Source of the DNA: Chitinophaga pinensis
GTDB taxonomy: Bacteria > Bacteroidota > Bacteroidia > Chitinophagales > CAIOSU01
NCBI GenBank assembly: GCA_945901065.1
Contig: CAMDKI010000001.1
Location: 62,001-126,000, forward strand
Length of the DNA stretch: 64,000 nt
Direction: 5' to 3'
Each line of letters starts with the position of its first letter. Position 1 is the first letter of the stretch. The notes beneath the pieces are model-generated. The model made no database searches and was not told the origin of the DNA. It was given only the letters and a program-made list of their open reading frames with translations. Both the position numbers and the translations under genes were made by a program. Positions 9,176-17,888 of this stretch are shown here, piece after piece.

Positions 9176-10822
9176 CTACTGTACCTCCAACAAATACCGT
9201 TCTTGCAACTTACTAGCTCTGGTAGCTGGGTTTATAAACGCCCAGGTAAGGGCTGTAACTTTGTAATGCGGGTAGGTTTTTAGTAATGAAAATCCAATAC
9301 CGTTATTTTGAAGTTCCTGTAACCCTTCTGGATTGGTATATATTATGGTGCCCGCAGCAAATTGTTTCGGTGTATATTTAAGGTTCTGTCCTTGATGCAG
9401 TGCATAGAATTCGAGTGCATTGCCGCGAGCGTAAACCGAAAAAAAGTTGGCGGGCTTCAATGCAGTGATGTCTTTGCCCGCCACGCTCGTAGATTGATAT
9501 TGCATTAACTTAGGGTACACTCCTGCATTTAGCAAAAGATTGGCACCCAGCATGGCAAAAAGACATGCAACCAGCCATTGCTTGCTATCAAGCATATGGT
9601 ATATTGCGAGCAAAGACAGGATTGCGAAGGCAACCCAAAGTAGCATGCTAGTAATAGGGAAAGCCCACAAACCCAGTACCAAAGCAAATGGCAATAACAA
9701 TGCTAGTAACACAGTATGAGTTATGCGCCAAGCTGAAATATGCGCTTGCAGGTTTACGGCAAAATTGGAAGCCAAAATAGCAGTGAATGGCAGCACTACA
9801 TAAATGTAGTGGGGTAGTTTGTAGTCAGAAAAAGAAAGAGCTATAAATGGCAAAATAAAGCCCCATAGTGTTATTACCTCGTCTGTAGCCACAACCCGGA
9901 AACCGTTTTTGAAAAACCTACTGGCACTGCTCCATAAGCCACCAATGGCCAATGCGCTCCAAGGCAAAAACGACCATAAAATGGTATGCACAAAAAAGAG
10001 CGGGGAAGGTGGCTGATTGCCCAAACCAGAGTTGATAAACGGATTGTCGCCAGTGAGCCTGCCAAAACTTTGCGCCCAAAAGTAAAAGTATGGGCCAAAA
10101 CTGCCATGTTGAAGATATAGGCCATGGAGCATTGGCCAAAGGAATACGCTTACCAGCAATATAAGGACGAGCCATTGCCAGCGGAAAAAATTGCGCCATT
10201 GGCCTTTAAATGCCCAATCGCTGCCGAAAGCCAATACGGGCACCATCAACCCAATTGGGCCTTTGGCAAGCATTGCCAAGGCTATGCCTACTGCTGCACC
10301 TATTATGTTTATAGCACGGCCAGTTTGAAGGTAGTCGGCTATTTGCCAAATAGCGAATATAACCGCACCCACTAACATAGTATCGGTGCGTACATCATTA
10401 TTGATGAGGAACAGTGCTTGGCAAGATGACAACATTAGGGCGCTCCATACCGCTATTTGGTTGCTGTAGTATAATTTGGCAAAACGGTAAGTGCTATAAG
10501 CGCCCAGTGTGGAAAAAAGCAACGAGAATAATTTATAACTCCAGTTGTGTACGCCGAACAACTTAAATGCTAAAGCACTGGTCCACAAGAGTAGGGGCGG
10601 TTTGTCTAAATAGTCCTGACCCAAATGCTGAACTTGCAGGTACTTTCCGTTTTGCAACATCTCTAACGCTATAGAGGCATATTGTGAAGCATCTATATCC
10701 ATTACATCTACCTGCAAGCCCGCAATGTAAATGGCGGCTAAAGCAACAATGGCAATGATAAACGATATAGGTTGGGGCAATTGCATAGGGTTATTGGCCA
10801 GCGGCTTGGTCATTTCCGTCAT
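9176..10822 (-). CDS. Glycosyltransferase family 39 / ArnT-like membrane protein
   Basis: A 548-residue polytopic protein of the PMT/ArnT class, which moves a sugar from a polyprenyl-phosphate donor to an acceptor at the outer face of the inner membrane. The first periplasmic loop has the acidic motif DIDASQYASIALEML and then DYLDKPPLLLWTSALAF, the typical ArnT-type loop. About eleven to thirteen hydrophobic segments follow, with a C-terminal periplasmic part. The listed start overlaps the end of the permease gene by 32 bases; the in-frame Met at 10786 (MQLPQPISF), just past the permease stop, may be the real start. Donor and acceptor are unknown; lipid A or surface glycan modification is plausible. 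Confidence 0.85.
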   Translation of the reverse strand: MTEMTKPLANNPMQLPQPISFIIAIVALAAIYIAGLQVDVMDIDASQYASIALEMLQNGKYLQVQHLGQDYLDKPPLLLWTSALAFKLFGVHNWSYKLFSLLFSTLGAYSTYRFAKLYYSNQIAVWSALMLSSCQALFLINNDVRTDTMLVGAVIFAIWQIADYLQTGRAINIIGAAVGIALAMLAKGPIGLMVPVLAFGSDWAFKGQWRNFFRWQWLVLILLVSVFLWPMLHGLYLQHGSFGPYFYFWAQSFGRLTGDNPFINSGLGNQPPSPLFFVHTILWSFLPWSALAIGGLWSSASRFFKNGFRVVATDEVITLWGFILPFIALSFSDYKLPHYIYVVLPFTAILASNFAVNLQAHISAWRITHTVLLALLLPFALVLGLWAFPITSMLLWVAFAILSLLAIYHMLDSKQWLVACLFAMLGANLLLNAGVYPKLMQYQSTSVAGKDITALKPANFFSVYARGNALEFYALHQGQNLKYTPKQFAAGTIIYTNPEGLQELQNNGIGFSLLKTYPHYKVTALTWAFINPATRASKLQERYLLEVQ

Positions 10823-12275
10823 CGCCGGTTACTCCTTCGGCTATGGCGCGCTTGTTCCAGAAATAGTAGAACGGAATGCCGGCTGCAATCAAAACTAGGC
10901 CCATACCTGCTTCACGTGGCATCTCGATACAAGTGTTAACTACCAATACTGCACAGAAGATAATGAATAGCAAAGGTACTACCGGATAGCCAATAACCTT
11001 GTAAGGGCGAGGCGCATCTTTCATTTTTCGCCTCAATACAAATACCCCAAAGGCACCCGCCCCATAGAAGATGAACGCGGCAAATATGAGCATATCAGTA
11101 AGTTGGTCGAAATTGCCCGAAAGCACCAACATTGATGACCAAACGGCCCCGAACACAATGGCGGTGCTAGGGGTGTGGAACTTAGGGTGTACCTTGGCCA
11201 CGCTGCGGAAAAATAATCCATCTTTGGCCATGGCAAAAAAGACCCTTGGTGCGGTGAGTATGGTGCTGTTAGTGCAGTTGAAGGTGGCCACTATTATCAA
11301 AATCGCTATCGCCAAACCCCCATAAGAGCCCATTATTTTTTCTGCCACGCCTACGGCTGCTATACTATTGGGGTCTGCCGCTTTGTTAGCAATAATCTCT
11401 GATACTGGAGACACGTACAGGTACACAAAGTTGATGGTAAGGTACGTGAACATAACTAGGATAACCCCGAAGGTAAGCGCCAGAGGTATGTTGCGTTTTG
11501 GATTTTTTACTTCGGCACCGATAAAACCAATGCTATTCCACCCTTCGTAGGCCCAAAAGGCGCTAAGCATGGCCGCGAATAGGGCACTAAACAGGCTGGT
11601 GTTTACGGCCTCGGTATTAACGGTTTCCTTTAAGTTGTCTACTGAGCCAGCAGCACTTGCAAGCCCTGCAATAGCCAAACCAAAAATGGCAATCACCACA
11701 GTTGATGCCAAGATGTTGGCAATGAAGCCGCCGTATTTTACACCCCTATAATTTACCACGCTCAGTAGTGTTATCAAGCCTATGGTAAGCACTTTGATGC
11801 CTGCATCCTTAAATGGAGAGAACACATACGCTACATCGCCATCTGCGGTAGTGTATTTTAAGAACTGAATGTTTTGCCAATCTGCGGAGAGCTCAGGCAA
11901 AGGCCAAATGGAATGCACCGAGCCAGCAAATACATAGGCCACCGAAGCTATTGTAGCACTTTGGATAACCGAGAACGATGCCCAGCCATATAGGAAGGCA
12001 AAAAACTTGCCATACATCCTTTTGAAATACACATACTGTCCACCCGAATCGGCAATAAGGCCCGCTACCTCGGCATTGGTAAGGGCGCCCATTAAGGTTA
12101 CTAACCCTGCCAAAAACCAACACAGTAGCACCAGCGATGGCGAGCCTAGGGCTTCGCTCATAGGTGCCACTTTCTTAAACACGCCCGATCCTATAATGGC
12201 ACTTATTACCAGTAATACAACGGTAATCAATCCGAGCGTTGGCTCCAGTTTCGGAGCATTGGCATTTTGTTTCAT
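10791..12275 (-). CDS. APC-family amino acid permease
   Basis: A 494-residue amino acid/polyamine/organocation transporter with about twelve hydrophobic segments. The unwound first helix shows the signature ISAIIGSGVFKK (Gly-Ser-Gly substrate backbone site), followed by LCWFLAGLVTLMGALTNAE, as in the LAT/b0,+-like subgroup found in many Bacteroidota. The C terminus is cytoplasmic and acidic (EGVTGDDGNDQAAGQ). It is followed by the GT39 gene with a short overlap, so the two are probably co-transcribed, although no functional link is obvious. The transported amino acid cannot be read from sequence. Confidence 0.93.
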   Translation of the reverse strand: MKQNANAPKLEPTLGLITVVLLVISAIIGSGVFKKVAPMSEALGSPSLVLLCWFLAGLVTLMGALTNAEVAGLIADSGGQYVYFKRMYGKFFAFLYGWASFSVIQSATIASVAYVFAGSVHSIWPLPELSADWQNIQFLKYTTADGDVAYVFSPFKDAGIKVLTIGLITLLSVVNYRGVKYGGFIANILASTVVIAIFGLAIAGLASAAGSVDNLKETVNTEAVNTSLFSALFAAMLSAFWAYEGWNSIGFIGAEVKNPKRNIPLALTFGVILVMFTYLTINFVYLYVSPVSEIIANKAADPNSIAAVGVAEKIMGSYGGLAIAILIIVATFNCTNSTILTAPRVFFAMAKDGLFFRSVAKVHPKFHTPSTAIVFGAVWSSMLVLSGNFDQLTDMLIFAAFIFYGAGAFGVFVLRRKMKDAPRPYKVIGYPVVPLLFIIFCAVLVVNTCIEMPREAGMGLVLIAAGIPFYYFWNKRAIAEGVTGDDGNDQAAGQ

Positions 12276-12365
12276 CAGCTGCTGGCTATGGGTTAAGCCA
12301 TAAAGGTATAAAATTTGTTGCTAGTTGAGGTCAATGCTTATTAGTTGCGAAACCACCGCTAGGGC

Positions 12366-13079
12366 CTATTGCTTTCCCTTGGGTATTTGCTCCAATATCT
12401 GTTGCATTAATGCCACTTGTATTTCTTGTATTTCCATTAGGCGCTGGCCTTGTTTCAGTATCAAGTGGTCTACTTTTTGATGCAGTTGCTGTATTTCCAA
12501 TTCGGCCTTTAGGTTTATTTGGTAGTCGTGCTCTGAACGCAGGCGGTCTTTGGCCTCTTGGCGGTTTTGGCTCATCATTATCACGGGTGCCTGCAAGGCC
12601 GCTACACAACTTAGTATGAGATTGAGCAATATAAACGGATAGGGGTCGAAGGCCTGGGTAACTAATATAAACGCATTGATAAATATCCAAACAACCAGAA
12701 AACCCAAGAAGCTGAGTATAAAAGTCCAACTGCCGCCAAACTCAGCAATATGGTCGGCTATTTTTTGACCAAAGGTAAGCTTAACTGCCGCGTCAGCCTC
12801 TATGTTATGCGAAAACAGTTCTGATGCGCGCAGCTTTTTCAGCACTTCTTGGTCAATCAATCTAAGTTCGCCGTTTTCGTCTTTCAACAGTTGCTCCACT
12901 TGCTTATAGCGGTATTGGTTTGCTAAATCTTTGCTCACATAGCCTTTGGTATCAATGTCAGGGTGGTCTTGCAGCAACAGTTGCAGCACCGTTTCTTGAA
13001 GGGCGCTTAGGGGCACCAAGTCGCCTGCAGGCATTGTTTTACCGCTTACTTGGCAAGTGAGTTGGGTTGTTGTGGTCAT
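12366..13079 (-). CDS. DUF1003 domain membrane protein
   Basis: A 237-residue protein starting MTTTTQLTCQVSGKTMPAG; this ATG was chosen over one 105 bases upstream because the extra 35 residues look like untranslated leader. The N-terminal part holds a small Cys-containing motif (LTCQVSGK) and a helical region. The DUF1003 core follows: FGQKIADHIAEFGGSWTFI, two transmembrane helices and the signature RQEAKDRLRSEHDYQINLKA, ending in a coiled-coil-like amphipathic helix (about residues 190-237). The family is widespread and of unknown function. Single gene; the next minus-strand gene upstream ends 230 bases away beyond a hairpin. Confidence 0.85.
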   Translation of the reverse strand: MTTTTQLTCQVSGKTMPAGDLVPLSALQETVLQLLLQDHPDIDTKGYVSKDLANQYRYKQVEQLLKDENGELRLIDQEVLKKLRASELFSHNIEADAAVKLTFGQKIADHIAEFGGSWTFILSFLGFLVVWIFINAFILVTQAFDPYPFILLNLILSCVAALQAPVIMMSQNRQEAKDRLRSEHDYQINLKAELEIQQLHQKVDHLILKQGQRLMEIQEIQVALMQQILEQIPKGKQ

Positions 13080-13238
13080 GGCAAGTAATTTTAGTCGTAT
13101 GAATTTACAATAGTTGGCGCACAAGTGCAGGGTTTCACCGTTTGCAAAGCCAAATGTGCTGTTTGCAGTTAAATTGAAAAGCACGACTTACTATCTGTAC
13201 TTTGCACCCTCATTAACACAACACAACTGCCAATCATT

Positions 13239-13262
13239 AAAGGCCGGTGTACTGGCCTTTTT
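13239..13262 (-). terminator. Hairpin between small membrane gene and DUF1003 gene
   Basis: AAAGGCC-GGTGTACT-GGCCTTT forms a 7-bp stem. It has a T-run on the plus side and a weaker one on the minus side. Its position, about 47 bases past the end of the 13309-13710 gene, fits a terminator for that minus-strand unit. Confidence 0.5.
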
Positions 13263-13308
13263 ATTTGCGCATCCACTCGCGCAACGGCTTGGTACGGTGC
13301 AGTTGGGG

Positions 13309-13710
13309 CTAAAAGTAGGTTAAGGTCAATAAAAACACCATGGTCCAGGCTAAGGTGCGGGCTGTGTTTACTTTTTTGAGCATACGGGCAATGTTTTCCG
13401 TATCGGGGCTATCGGCTATTTGGTTGTGCAGCGGCACCGCCTGCAAAAAGGTACTTACCCATATACCGGCCACCAGCGCAAAAGTAGTTATTGATACATT
13501 ATCAGGGTGCCAAACCAGTAGCATACCATGCAACAATAGTTGCCCAATCATGAGCGGTATTACCAGCATGCTTATGCGCTTGGTATATAGTACATGCCAG
13601 CGTTTTAGGTCGCTGGGGGCATAGTAGGCAAAGCTCGGGTACACCACCAACTGAACCATCCAGGCCAACACTACCAACCCGAAATCAAAAAGCAGTATCG
13701 AAATATTCAT
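13309..13710 (-). CDS. Small four-helix membrane protein, unknown function
   Basis: A 133-residue protein with about four hydrophobic segments: ISILLFDFGLVVLAWMVQLV, a central LVIPLMIGQLLLHGMLLVW, TTFALVAGIWVSTFLQAV and a C-terminal LAWTMVFLLTLTYF. I chose the Met at 13710 because its ATG overlaps the stop of the upstream small ORF as ATGA, a usual coupling arrangement; a longer start at 13734 is possible. The conserved-looking polar pieces VYPSFAYY and FLQAVPLHNQI sit near helix ends. It resembles uncharacterised small membrane proteins of Bacteroidota; I cannot assign a function. Confidence 0.65.
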   Translation of the reverse strand: MNISILLFDFGLVVLAWMVQLVVYPSFAYYAPSDLKRWHVLYTKRISMLVIPLMIGQLLLHGMLLVWHPDNVSITTFALVAGIWVSTFLQAVPLHNQIADSPDTENIARMLKKVNTARTLAWTMVFLLTLTYF

Positions 13711-13895
13711 ACAATCCAAACAGTTGGCCACCATTTTAGTTTAGCCGCATGCAGCGCACACCGTTGTATGTCTTTAACTAATCCGTATTCTTTTAGGCGA
13801 GGAGTTTTGTCGTGTACTTTAATATAGTATTGGTGCGGTTTTAGGCGTTTTGGGTCATTGCCAAAAGCGGCTGTTTGGTAAGCCCAAAAGTGCAC
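13707..13895 (-). CDS. Small ORF coupled to the membrane protein gene
   Basis: A 62-residue GTG-start reading frame, rich in Trp, His and Lys, ending KLKWWPTVWIV. Its TGA overlaps the next ATG (ATGA), the main reason to believe it is translated. The frame stays open upstream to about 13974 without an ATG and still reads as protein (LNHLPTQLHGLVHFWAYQ), so this may be the tail of a decayed longer gene. I do not recognise the family. Confidence 0.4.
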   Translation of the reverse strand: MHFWAYQTAAFGNDPKRLKPHQYYIKVHDKTPRLKEYGLVKDIQRCALHAAKLKWWPTVWIV

Positions 13896-14055
13896 TAGGC
13901 CATGTAGTTGGGTAGGTAGGTGGTTGAGTATTGGTTGGTTAATTATTTTATAGTATAAATAGCTTAAAATAACTTATTTGCACACGACAAAACCCTATTT
14001 TGATGCTGGTAGGGTTTAGGGTAAATATGACGTTTGGGAATTGGATTGCGACAGG

Positions 14056-14310
14056 CCGTTGTTAGCAGGCGTGTCATCCTCAGCGGATGTCATAGTGAGC
14101 CCTTCTACAATAACTCAGGACAGGCTCCGTCGAAGGGTGCGCGCGCTGGCCTGTTGGTGCGGGCGGTGATGGTGCAATACCTGCTTGGGTTTTACTCGTT
14201 GTTGTGAATGCACTGCGCACCAACGTTTCCGCTAAGGCGGAAAAAAAAGGGCGTCAGAGACGCAGGGTACGTTCCATCCTCGTCAAAAAAAGACGAGGAC
14301 GATTGGGGGG
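14056..14310 (+). repeat. Dispersed palindrome-rich repeat, copy A
   Basis: Intergenic block in a 575-base gene-free stretch (13896-14470). Its last 130 bases are almost identical, in inverted orientation, to 23218-23345 (copy E). Modules are TTTCCGC-TAAG-GCGGAAA, GCGTCAGAGACGC, and CCTCGTC-A(7)-GACGAGG, each a hairpin. The rest of the stretch is AT-rich, with one further weak hairpin (AAACCCTA / TAGGGTTT, 13990-14018) and no ORF I can support. Confidence 0.8.
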
Positions 14311-14470
14311 GTAATGAGTAAAATGTGTTATTAATTTATGTATTGCCGCGTATGACACCACTCTACTAACTTAAAAAATTACTATTATCTTCACAGTATG
14401 CTCAATTAAGATTAAAAATTATTACTAATATAAAATTATTTCATACCTTTATTTAAGGTAAACTTATTAT

Positions 14471-14827
14471 ATGAAAAGTACATTGACGCTTTTATTATTC
14501 ATATTGTTGTTCGCTTCTTGCGAAAAGGAAGGCCCTGGCGATTTTTACATCTCCGTTTATCACAACGAAAACGCCTACATTCCCTATAAGTTTTATTTAG
14601 ATGGGGTACTTCAAGGCACCATAAATACAGAGCCTTACTCCACCCCCCCTCCTATTGAATGTGATGATATCTACGCCAACTTGGTTTCAGGCATACTTTA
14701 TATTACTCCTTATTCGGGCCCACACAAATGGGAGCTCCAAGAAGAAAGGAATGGTTCATGGGTAGTTGTATCATCCGGCAATTACACCATCGTCGCAAAC
14801 AATTGTAATACACTTACTATTCGCTAA
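14471..14827 (+). CDS. Hypothetical lipoprotein
   Basis: A 118-residue lipoprotein: signal MKSTLTLLLFILLFASC with lipobox FASC, then EKEGPGD and a beta-rich mature part (YIPYKFYLDGVLQGTI, PHKWELQEERNGSWVVVSSG). The pattern suggests a small beta-sandwich, similar to the many uncharacterised carboxypeptidase-regulatory-like or PEGA-like lipoproteins of Bacteroidota. It is the first of five short exported-protein genes on the plus strand between two dispersed repeats. An AT-rich region upstream (TACCTTTA near 14446) may hold the promoter. No family recognised. Confidence 0.65.
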   Translation: MKSTLTLLLFILLFASCEKEGPGDFYISVYHNENAYIPYKFYLDGVLQGTINTEPYSTPPPIECDDIYANLVSGILYITPYSGPHKWELQEERNGSWVVVSSGNYTIVANNCNTLTIR

Positions 14828-14897
14828 GTTTTGGTTCTAAATTTATCGGAGATAACTACCAATTTTTTATCATGATATGGCTAAATGTAGATAGTAT

Positions 14898-16172
14898 ATG
14901 AATGGGATAATAACCACCTGTTTGATGCTTATTATAATAATTAATCTGCAAGCCCAAACATCTTTGGAAACTAATAAATATAAGTTGTTCATTGCTATTA
15001 GCGGAGCATTGGATGACCCGCAAAATTCATACACGGCGCGCGGTACATATAATAGGATAACTAAGTTTTATTTTGAAGAAAATGACTGCTACATTACCTT
15101 TTACACTTTCGATTCTCCTATACAACCAGGCCAAAGCGAAAAAGACAAAAGTATAGGCTGGCATAAACAGGTGATAGATTTCTCAGGGGTTGAAGCCGTA
15201 TTTTCAGGGAAGAACGGATATGGTTATACATGCATATTTTTTAGGTGTAGGCCGGGTGTGGAATGCATCAGCAACCAGAGTTCTGAGACTGATGATTATG
15301 GCAACAACTATATTCCTGGGCCTGTATCTCTTGCTACGGAAGGAGGATTGCCTATTGATAGTGACGAGCTTGCGGACCTCTTGAGAGAATTTAGCGGCAT
15401 TTGTTATAAGGACAGGATTGAAAATCCTACTACGTTTTATAACCTCAAAGAAGTGCCCAGAGCAAAAACGGATGCCGAACTTCAGGCCGAGGCAACATCA
15501 GAAGCTATAGACAATGTAACTAGTTTGCTTACGTATTTCAATTGGGAATTAAAAGGCTCCATCTCTGCGATTTTTAAAGGGGGCTATGGCAAGGATTCAA
15601 TTAAAGACTACAGCGTTGACGATGCGCGGATGAGCTTTATTATCGGTAATAAGGCGGTGCGTTTCAAATTCTCCCCCTTAGGCTTTTCTTGGGTCACCAT
15701 GCCTGAGTTTACTAAGTATAATGAAGATGGCATAGAAATTGGTACAGGCAAGTTTCATAAATCGCGCTTTTACTCCCCCGCTATCGGTTTGACGTTTTGC
15801 ATCTTTACCCAAAAAGGCAGAAAAGATATATATCGTGGCGTGGAGTTTCCATTATCAGTAAACTTTATGCCTTTGCTGTTTCCAAAAAACAAAGATCTGA
15901 TTTTATACGAAGCACCCGGCGATTCTAGGATTAAGGATTACTTAACTGGGTTTAGTTACTTTGGCAACGCCAGCTTCGGTATAAATGCCTATCCAAGCGA
16001 TGGCTTTGGCATTGGCCTAAGCGGAGGGGTAAACTACCTGAGCGTCAAAGCAACGGAAAATGAAGTAACCGCGACAGACAGCGCCTTTAATACTACCTCG
16101 TTTTTTATAAAAACCAACCCGGGGAAAAAAATATTCCCTGCCATTGATTTAAGAATAATTCTCAGATTTTAA
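14898..16172 (+). CDS. Exported protein with possible outer-membrane C terminus
   Basis: A 424-residue protein with signal peptide ITTCLMLIIIINLQAQ. The first half is globular with several Cys (YTCIFFRCRPGVEC around residues 112-125). From about residue 215 it has alternating hydrophobic/aromatic segments (AVRFKFSPLGFSWVTMP, FYSPAIGLTFCIF, SYFGNASFGINAYP, GIGLSGGVNYL) and ends DLRIILRF with a terminal Phe, as outer-membrane beta-barrels do. A small barrel joined to a periplasmic domain is my reading. No known family. It lies 70 bases after the lipoprotein gene, probably the same transcript. Confidence 0.65.
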   Translation: MNGIITTCLMLIIIINLQAQTSLETNKYKLFIAISGALDDPQNSYTARGTYNRITKFYFEENDCYITFYTFDSPIQPGQSEKDKSIGWHKQVIDFSGVEAVFSGKNGYGYTCIFFRCRPGVECISNQSSETDDYGNNYIPGPVSLATEGGLPIDSDELADLLREFSGICYKDRIENPTTFYNLKEVPRAKTDAELQAEATSEAIDNVTSLLTYFNWELKGSISAIFKGGYGKDSIKDYSVDDARMSFIIGNKAVRFKFSPLGFSWVTMPEFTKYNEDGIEIGTGKFHKSRFYSPAIGLTFCIFTQKGRKDIYRGVEFPLSVNFMPLLFPKNKDLILYEAPGDSRIKDYLTGFSYFGNASFGINAYPSDGFGIGLSGGVNYLSVKATENEVTATDSAFNTTSFFIKTNPGKKIFPAIDLRIILRF

Positions 16173-16206
16173 ACCATATTATTTAATCTCACTTAAACCC
16201 ACATTT

Positions 16207-16467
16207 ATGAAACAATTATTTCAAAAATGCACAGTACTGGCCTTGTTCTTGGCCATTTCGATCAGCTCCTTTGCGGGCGAATCCCATTATGCCTACTCCT
16301 CTGACCGAGAAACAGCTTGCAGCCTGGCCAACGAAAAAGCTAAAAGAGCTGCCGAAAAGAAGGGAACCTGCTACGATGAGTGCGATGTACGCGCTTGTGT
16401 AAAGCAAAGCGACGGCACTTGGATGTGCGAGGCAACTTCTGCCAACCACGCCGGTAGCTGCCCGTGA
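16207..16467 (+). CDS. Small secreted Cys-rich protein
   Basis: An 86-residue protein with signal peptide ending SSFAGES. The mature part (about 62 residues) has six Cys in a spaced pattern (AC, TCYDEC, ACV, WMC, SC), suggesting disulfides in the periplasm or outside the cell. A Lys/Ala-rich helix (ANEKAKRAAEKKG) precedes the Cys cluster. Its layout (DRETACSLANEKAKRAAEKKG, later a W-x-C) resembles the product of 17062-17349 (ARNDCNEKLEAQGG, later VSCKC), so the two may be diverged paralogs. It lies 34 bases after the preceding gene and before a strong hairpin. Function unknown. Confidence 0.65.
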   Translation: MKQLFQKCTVLALFLAISISSFAGESHYAYSSDRETACSLANEKAKRAAEKKGTCYDECDVRACVKQSDGTWMCEATSANHAGSCP

Positions 16468-16486
16468 GCAAATACAATTTTTATGT

Positions 16487-16526
16487 TTTACAACAGGGGG
16501 CGGAAATTTCCGCCCTCTGTTGTAAA
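16487..16526. terminator. Long, nearly perfect hairpin after the Cys-rich gene
   Basis: TTTACAACAG-GGGCGGAAA-TTTCCGCCC-CTGTTGTAAA-like arms pair over about 19 bp with one mismatch and almost no loop. It follows the 16207-16467 stop by 20 bases. No long T-run follows, so it may be a terminator, a processing site or another short palindromic repeat. Confidence 0.55.
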
Positions 16527-16571
16527 CGATGCTCTTTTACAGGTTCGATTAAATAAACCAACACAAAACCA

Positions 16572-16973
16572 ATGAAAAACCTACTAATCCTCACCCTTTG
16601 CTTATTTGCAAGCGGCTTCCTCCAAGCCCAAACCCTCACCTTTGAGGAAACGGTAAAGTATATTAATGGGAAGATAGTGTGTTGTAGTAAGAATCCTACA
16701 GGGATAATAACCGCTACTAAATCAGGGGAGATTAAACGGGGCGATCAGAAAGTTAATTTATTTGATTTAGTGCCCGATGTTACTGGCCTCTGGACATTTC
16801 ATGAAGATGGTGTATATATTTGTGATTCTTCATGTATTTGTTTTAAATTATCTGCTTATGATACGTGGGCGTTTCCTTGTTTTAACACGTTTGCTGATGC
16901 CGAACGCGTATACAAAGCCATGCTGCACCTGCGCAGCCTATGCACCCCGGTAAAAGACCCATTTGATGATTGA
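16572..16973 (+). CDS. Hypothetical secreted protein
   Basis: A 133-residue protein with signal peptide MKNLLILTLCLFASGFLQAQ. The mature part begins TLTFEETVKYINGKI, has a Cys pair (IVCCSKN) and later SSCICF and a single Cys near the end, and reads as a mixed alpha/beta single domain. The start TFEETVKYIN is common among small Bacteroidota secreted proteins that seem to probe a calculated-versus-observed binding groove, but no function is known for them. It is part of the same plus-strand run of exported proteins. Confidence 0.6.
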   Translation: MKNLLILTLCLFASGFLQAQTLTFEETVKYINGKIVCCSKNPTGIITATKSGEIKRGDQKVNLFDLVPDVTGLWTFHEDGVYICDSSCICFKLSAYDTWAFPCFNTFADAERVYKAMLHLRSLCTPVKDPFDD

Positions 16974-17061
16974 GGTAAGCTATAGTTTTATTAACACTTC
17001 GTTAAGTCGTTTACACTTAAAGACACACAAAACATTCATTCACTCAAATAAATCTAAGTCT

Positions 17062-17349
17062 ATGAAGACCAAAATCCTATCCTTACTATTGGTACTTACC
17101 ATAGCATCATCAAGCTTTGCTTTATCACCTACCTTCCAAGAGGTGGTAAGGGCTACCAGTGGCTGGTTTGCTACTTGGGGAGATGCCCGTAACGATTGCA
17201 ATGAAAAACTTGAGGCCCAAGGCGGGCGCACAAGCGGCGAAATACAGTATTATGATGAGGCAGAAACCACAGATGAGATGGGTAAGAAAATCTATAAAGT
17301 TTCTTGCAAGTGCTATAAGGAGGAAACAAGCAACACAGGCTTTAATTGA
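17062..17349 (+). CDS. Small secreted protein, possible paralog of 16207-16467
   Basis: A 95-residue protein starting MKTKILSLLLVLTIASSSFA, a clear signal peptide. An in-frame ATG at 16963 exists, but it would overlap the previous gene and bury the signal sequence, so I reject it. The mature part contains WGDARNDCNEKLEAQGG and later KVSCKCYKEE, similar in layout to the 16207 gene. Cys residues suggest a disulfide. It closes the run of small exported proteins and is followed by a strong terminator. Function unknown. Confidence 0.65.
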   Translation: MKTKILSLLLVLTIASSSFALSPTFQEVVRATSGWFATWGDARNDCNEKLEAQGGRTSGEIQYYDEAETTDEMGKKIYKVSCKCYKEETSNTGFN

Positions 17350-17385
17350 GCTTGAAGTGCTAAGTCAGATGTATGAAATTGGTAT

Positions 17386-17422
17386 AAAAAAGCAGGCTCC
17401 GGAAATCTGGAGCCTGCTTTTT
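17386..17422 (+). terminator. Strong terminator closing the exported-protein run
   Basis: AAAAAGCAGGCTCC / GGAGCCTGCTTTTT forms a 14-bp perfect stem with an 8-base loop and a T-run, 36 bases after the last stop codon. Confidence 0.9.
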
Positions 17423-17460
17423 AAAAATTCAACTAGTAACCTAGTAAGCTCTCACTAACA

Positions 17461-17760
17461 CAACCCTTTGCGTACTGGGTTTGCCCCCATTCTGCACGTA
17501 GGCTATTTCAGGCCTACGTGCAATTGATAGTGGTAGGCTGCGCCTAATTTTCCGCCTTAGCGGAAACATGTGTGGGCGGTGCATTTTCAACTATGAGGAT
17601 GATTAATGCAGGCATTGCACCTCACTACCCCTCGCCCGAGGCGAGGCAAGCTGCCCCAACAGTCTACGCGCGCACCCTTCGATCTCGTTTGAAACGAGAC
17701 CCCTTTCTTCGGAAGTTATACTTCCCGCAGCACTGAAGTAAAGAGGCTAAGCCTCTATAC
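17461..17760 (-). repeat. Dispersed palindrome-rich repeat, copy B
   Basis: It shares with copy E, in the same orientation, the CCGCCTTAGCGGAAACATG module, then GGCATTGCA and CTCGCCCGAGGCGAGGCAAG, then the CTCGTTTGAAACGAG palindrome. It also holds a separate 10-bp hairpin, GCACGTAGGC / GCCTACGTGC (17494-17521). Spacing between modules differs from copy E, so modules appear to have been gained and lost independently. Confidence 0.7.
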
Positions 17761-17806
17761 AACCAAGTGCAAAAAAACTTTTTTTATTCACCCTCAACCA
17801 TTTATG

Positions 17807-17839
17807 TTGTTAATTAAAAATAAACAGAGTTTATATTTG
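17807..17839 (+). promoter_or_regulatory. Putative promoter of icmF
   Basis: TATATTTG (17832-17839) is an exact TANNTTTG -7 element with a TTG 22 bases upstream (17807-17809). The spacing is at the long end of the accepted range. If used, it leaves a leader of nearly 290 bases before the icmF ATG. Confidence 0.45.
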
Positions 17840-17888
17840 CAAAGAATTAAACCGCATACTAACTTAGTATTCATCAAAGCAACAGCAC

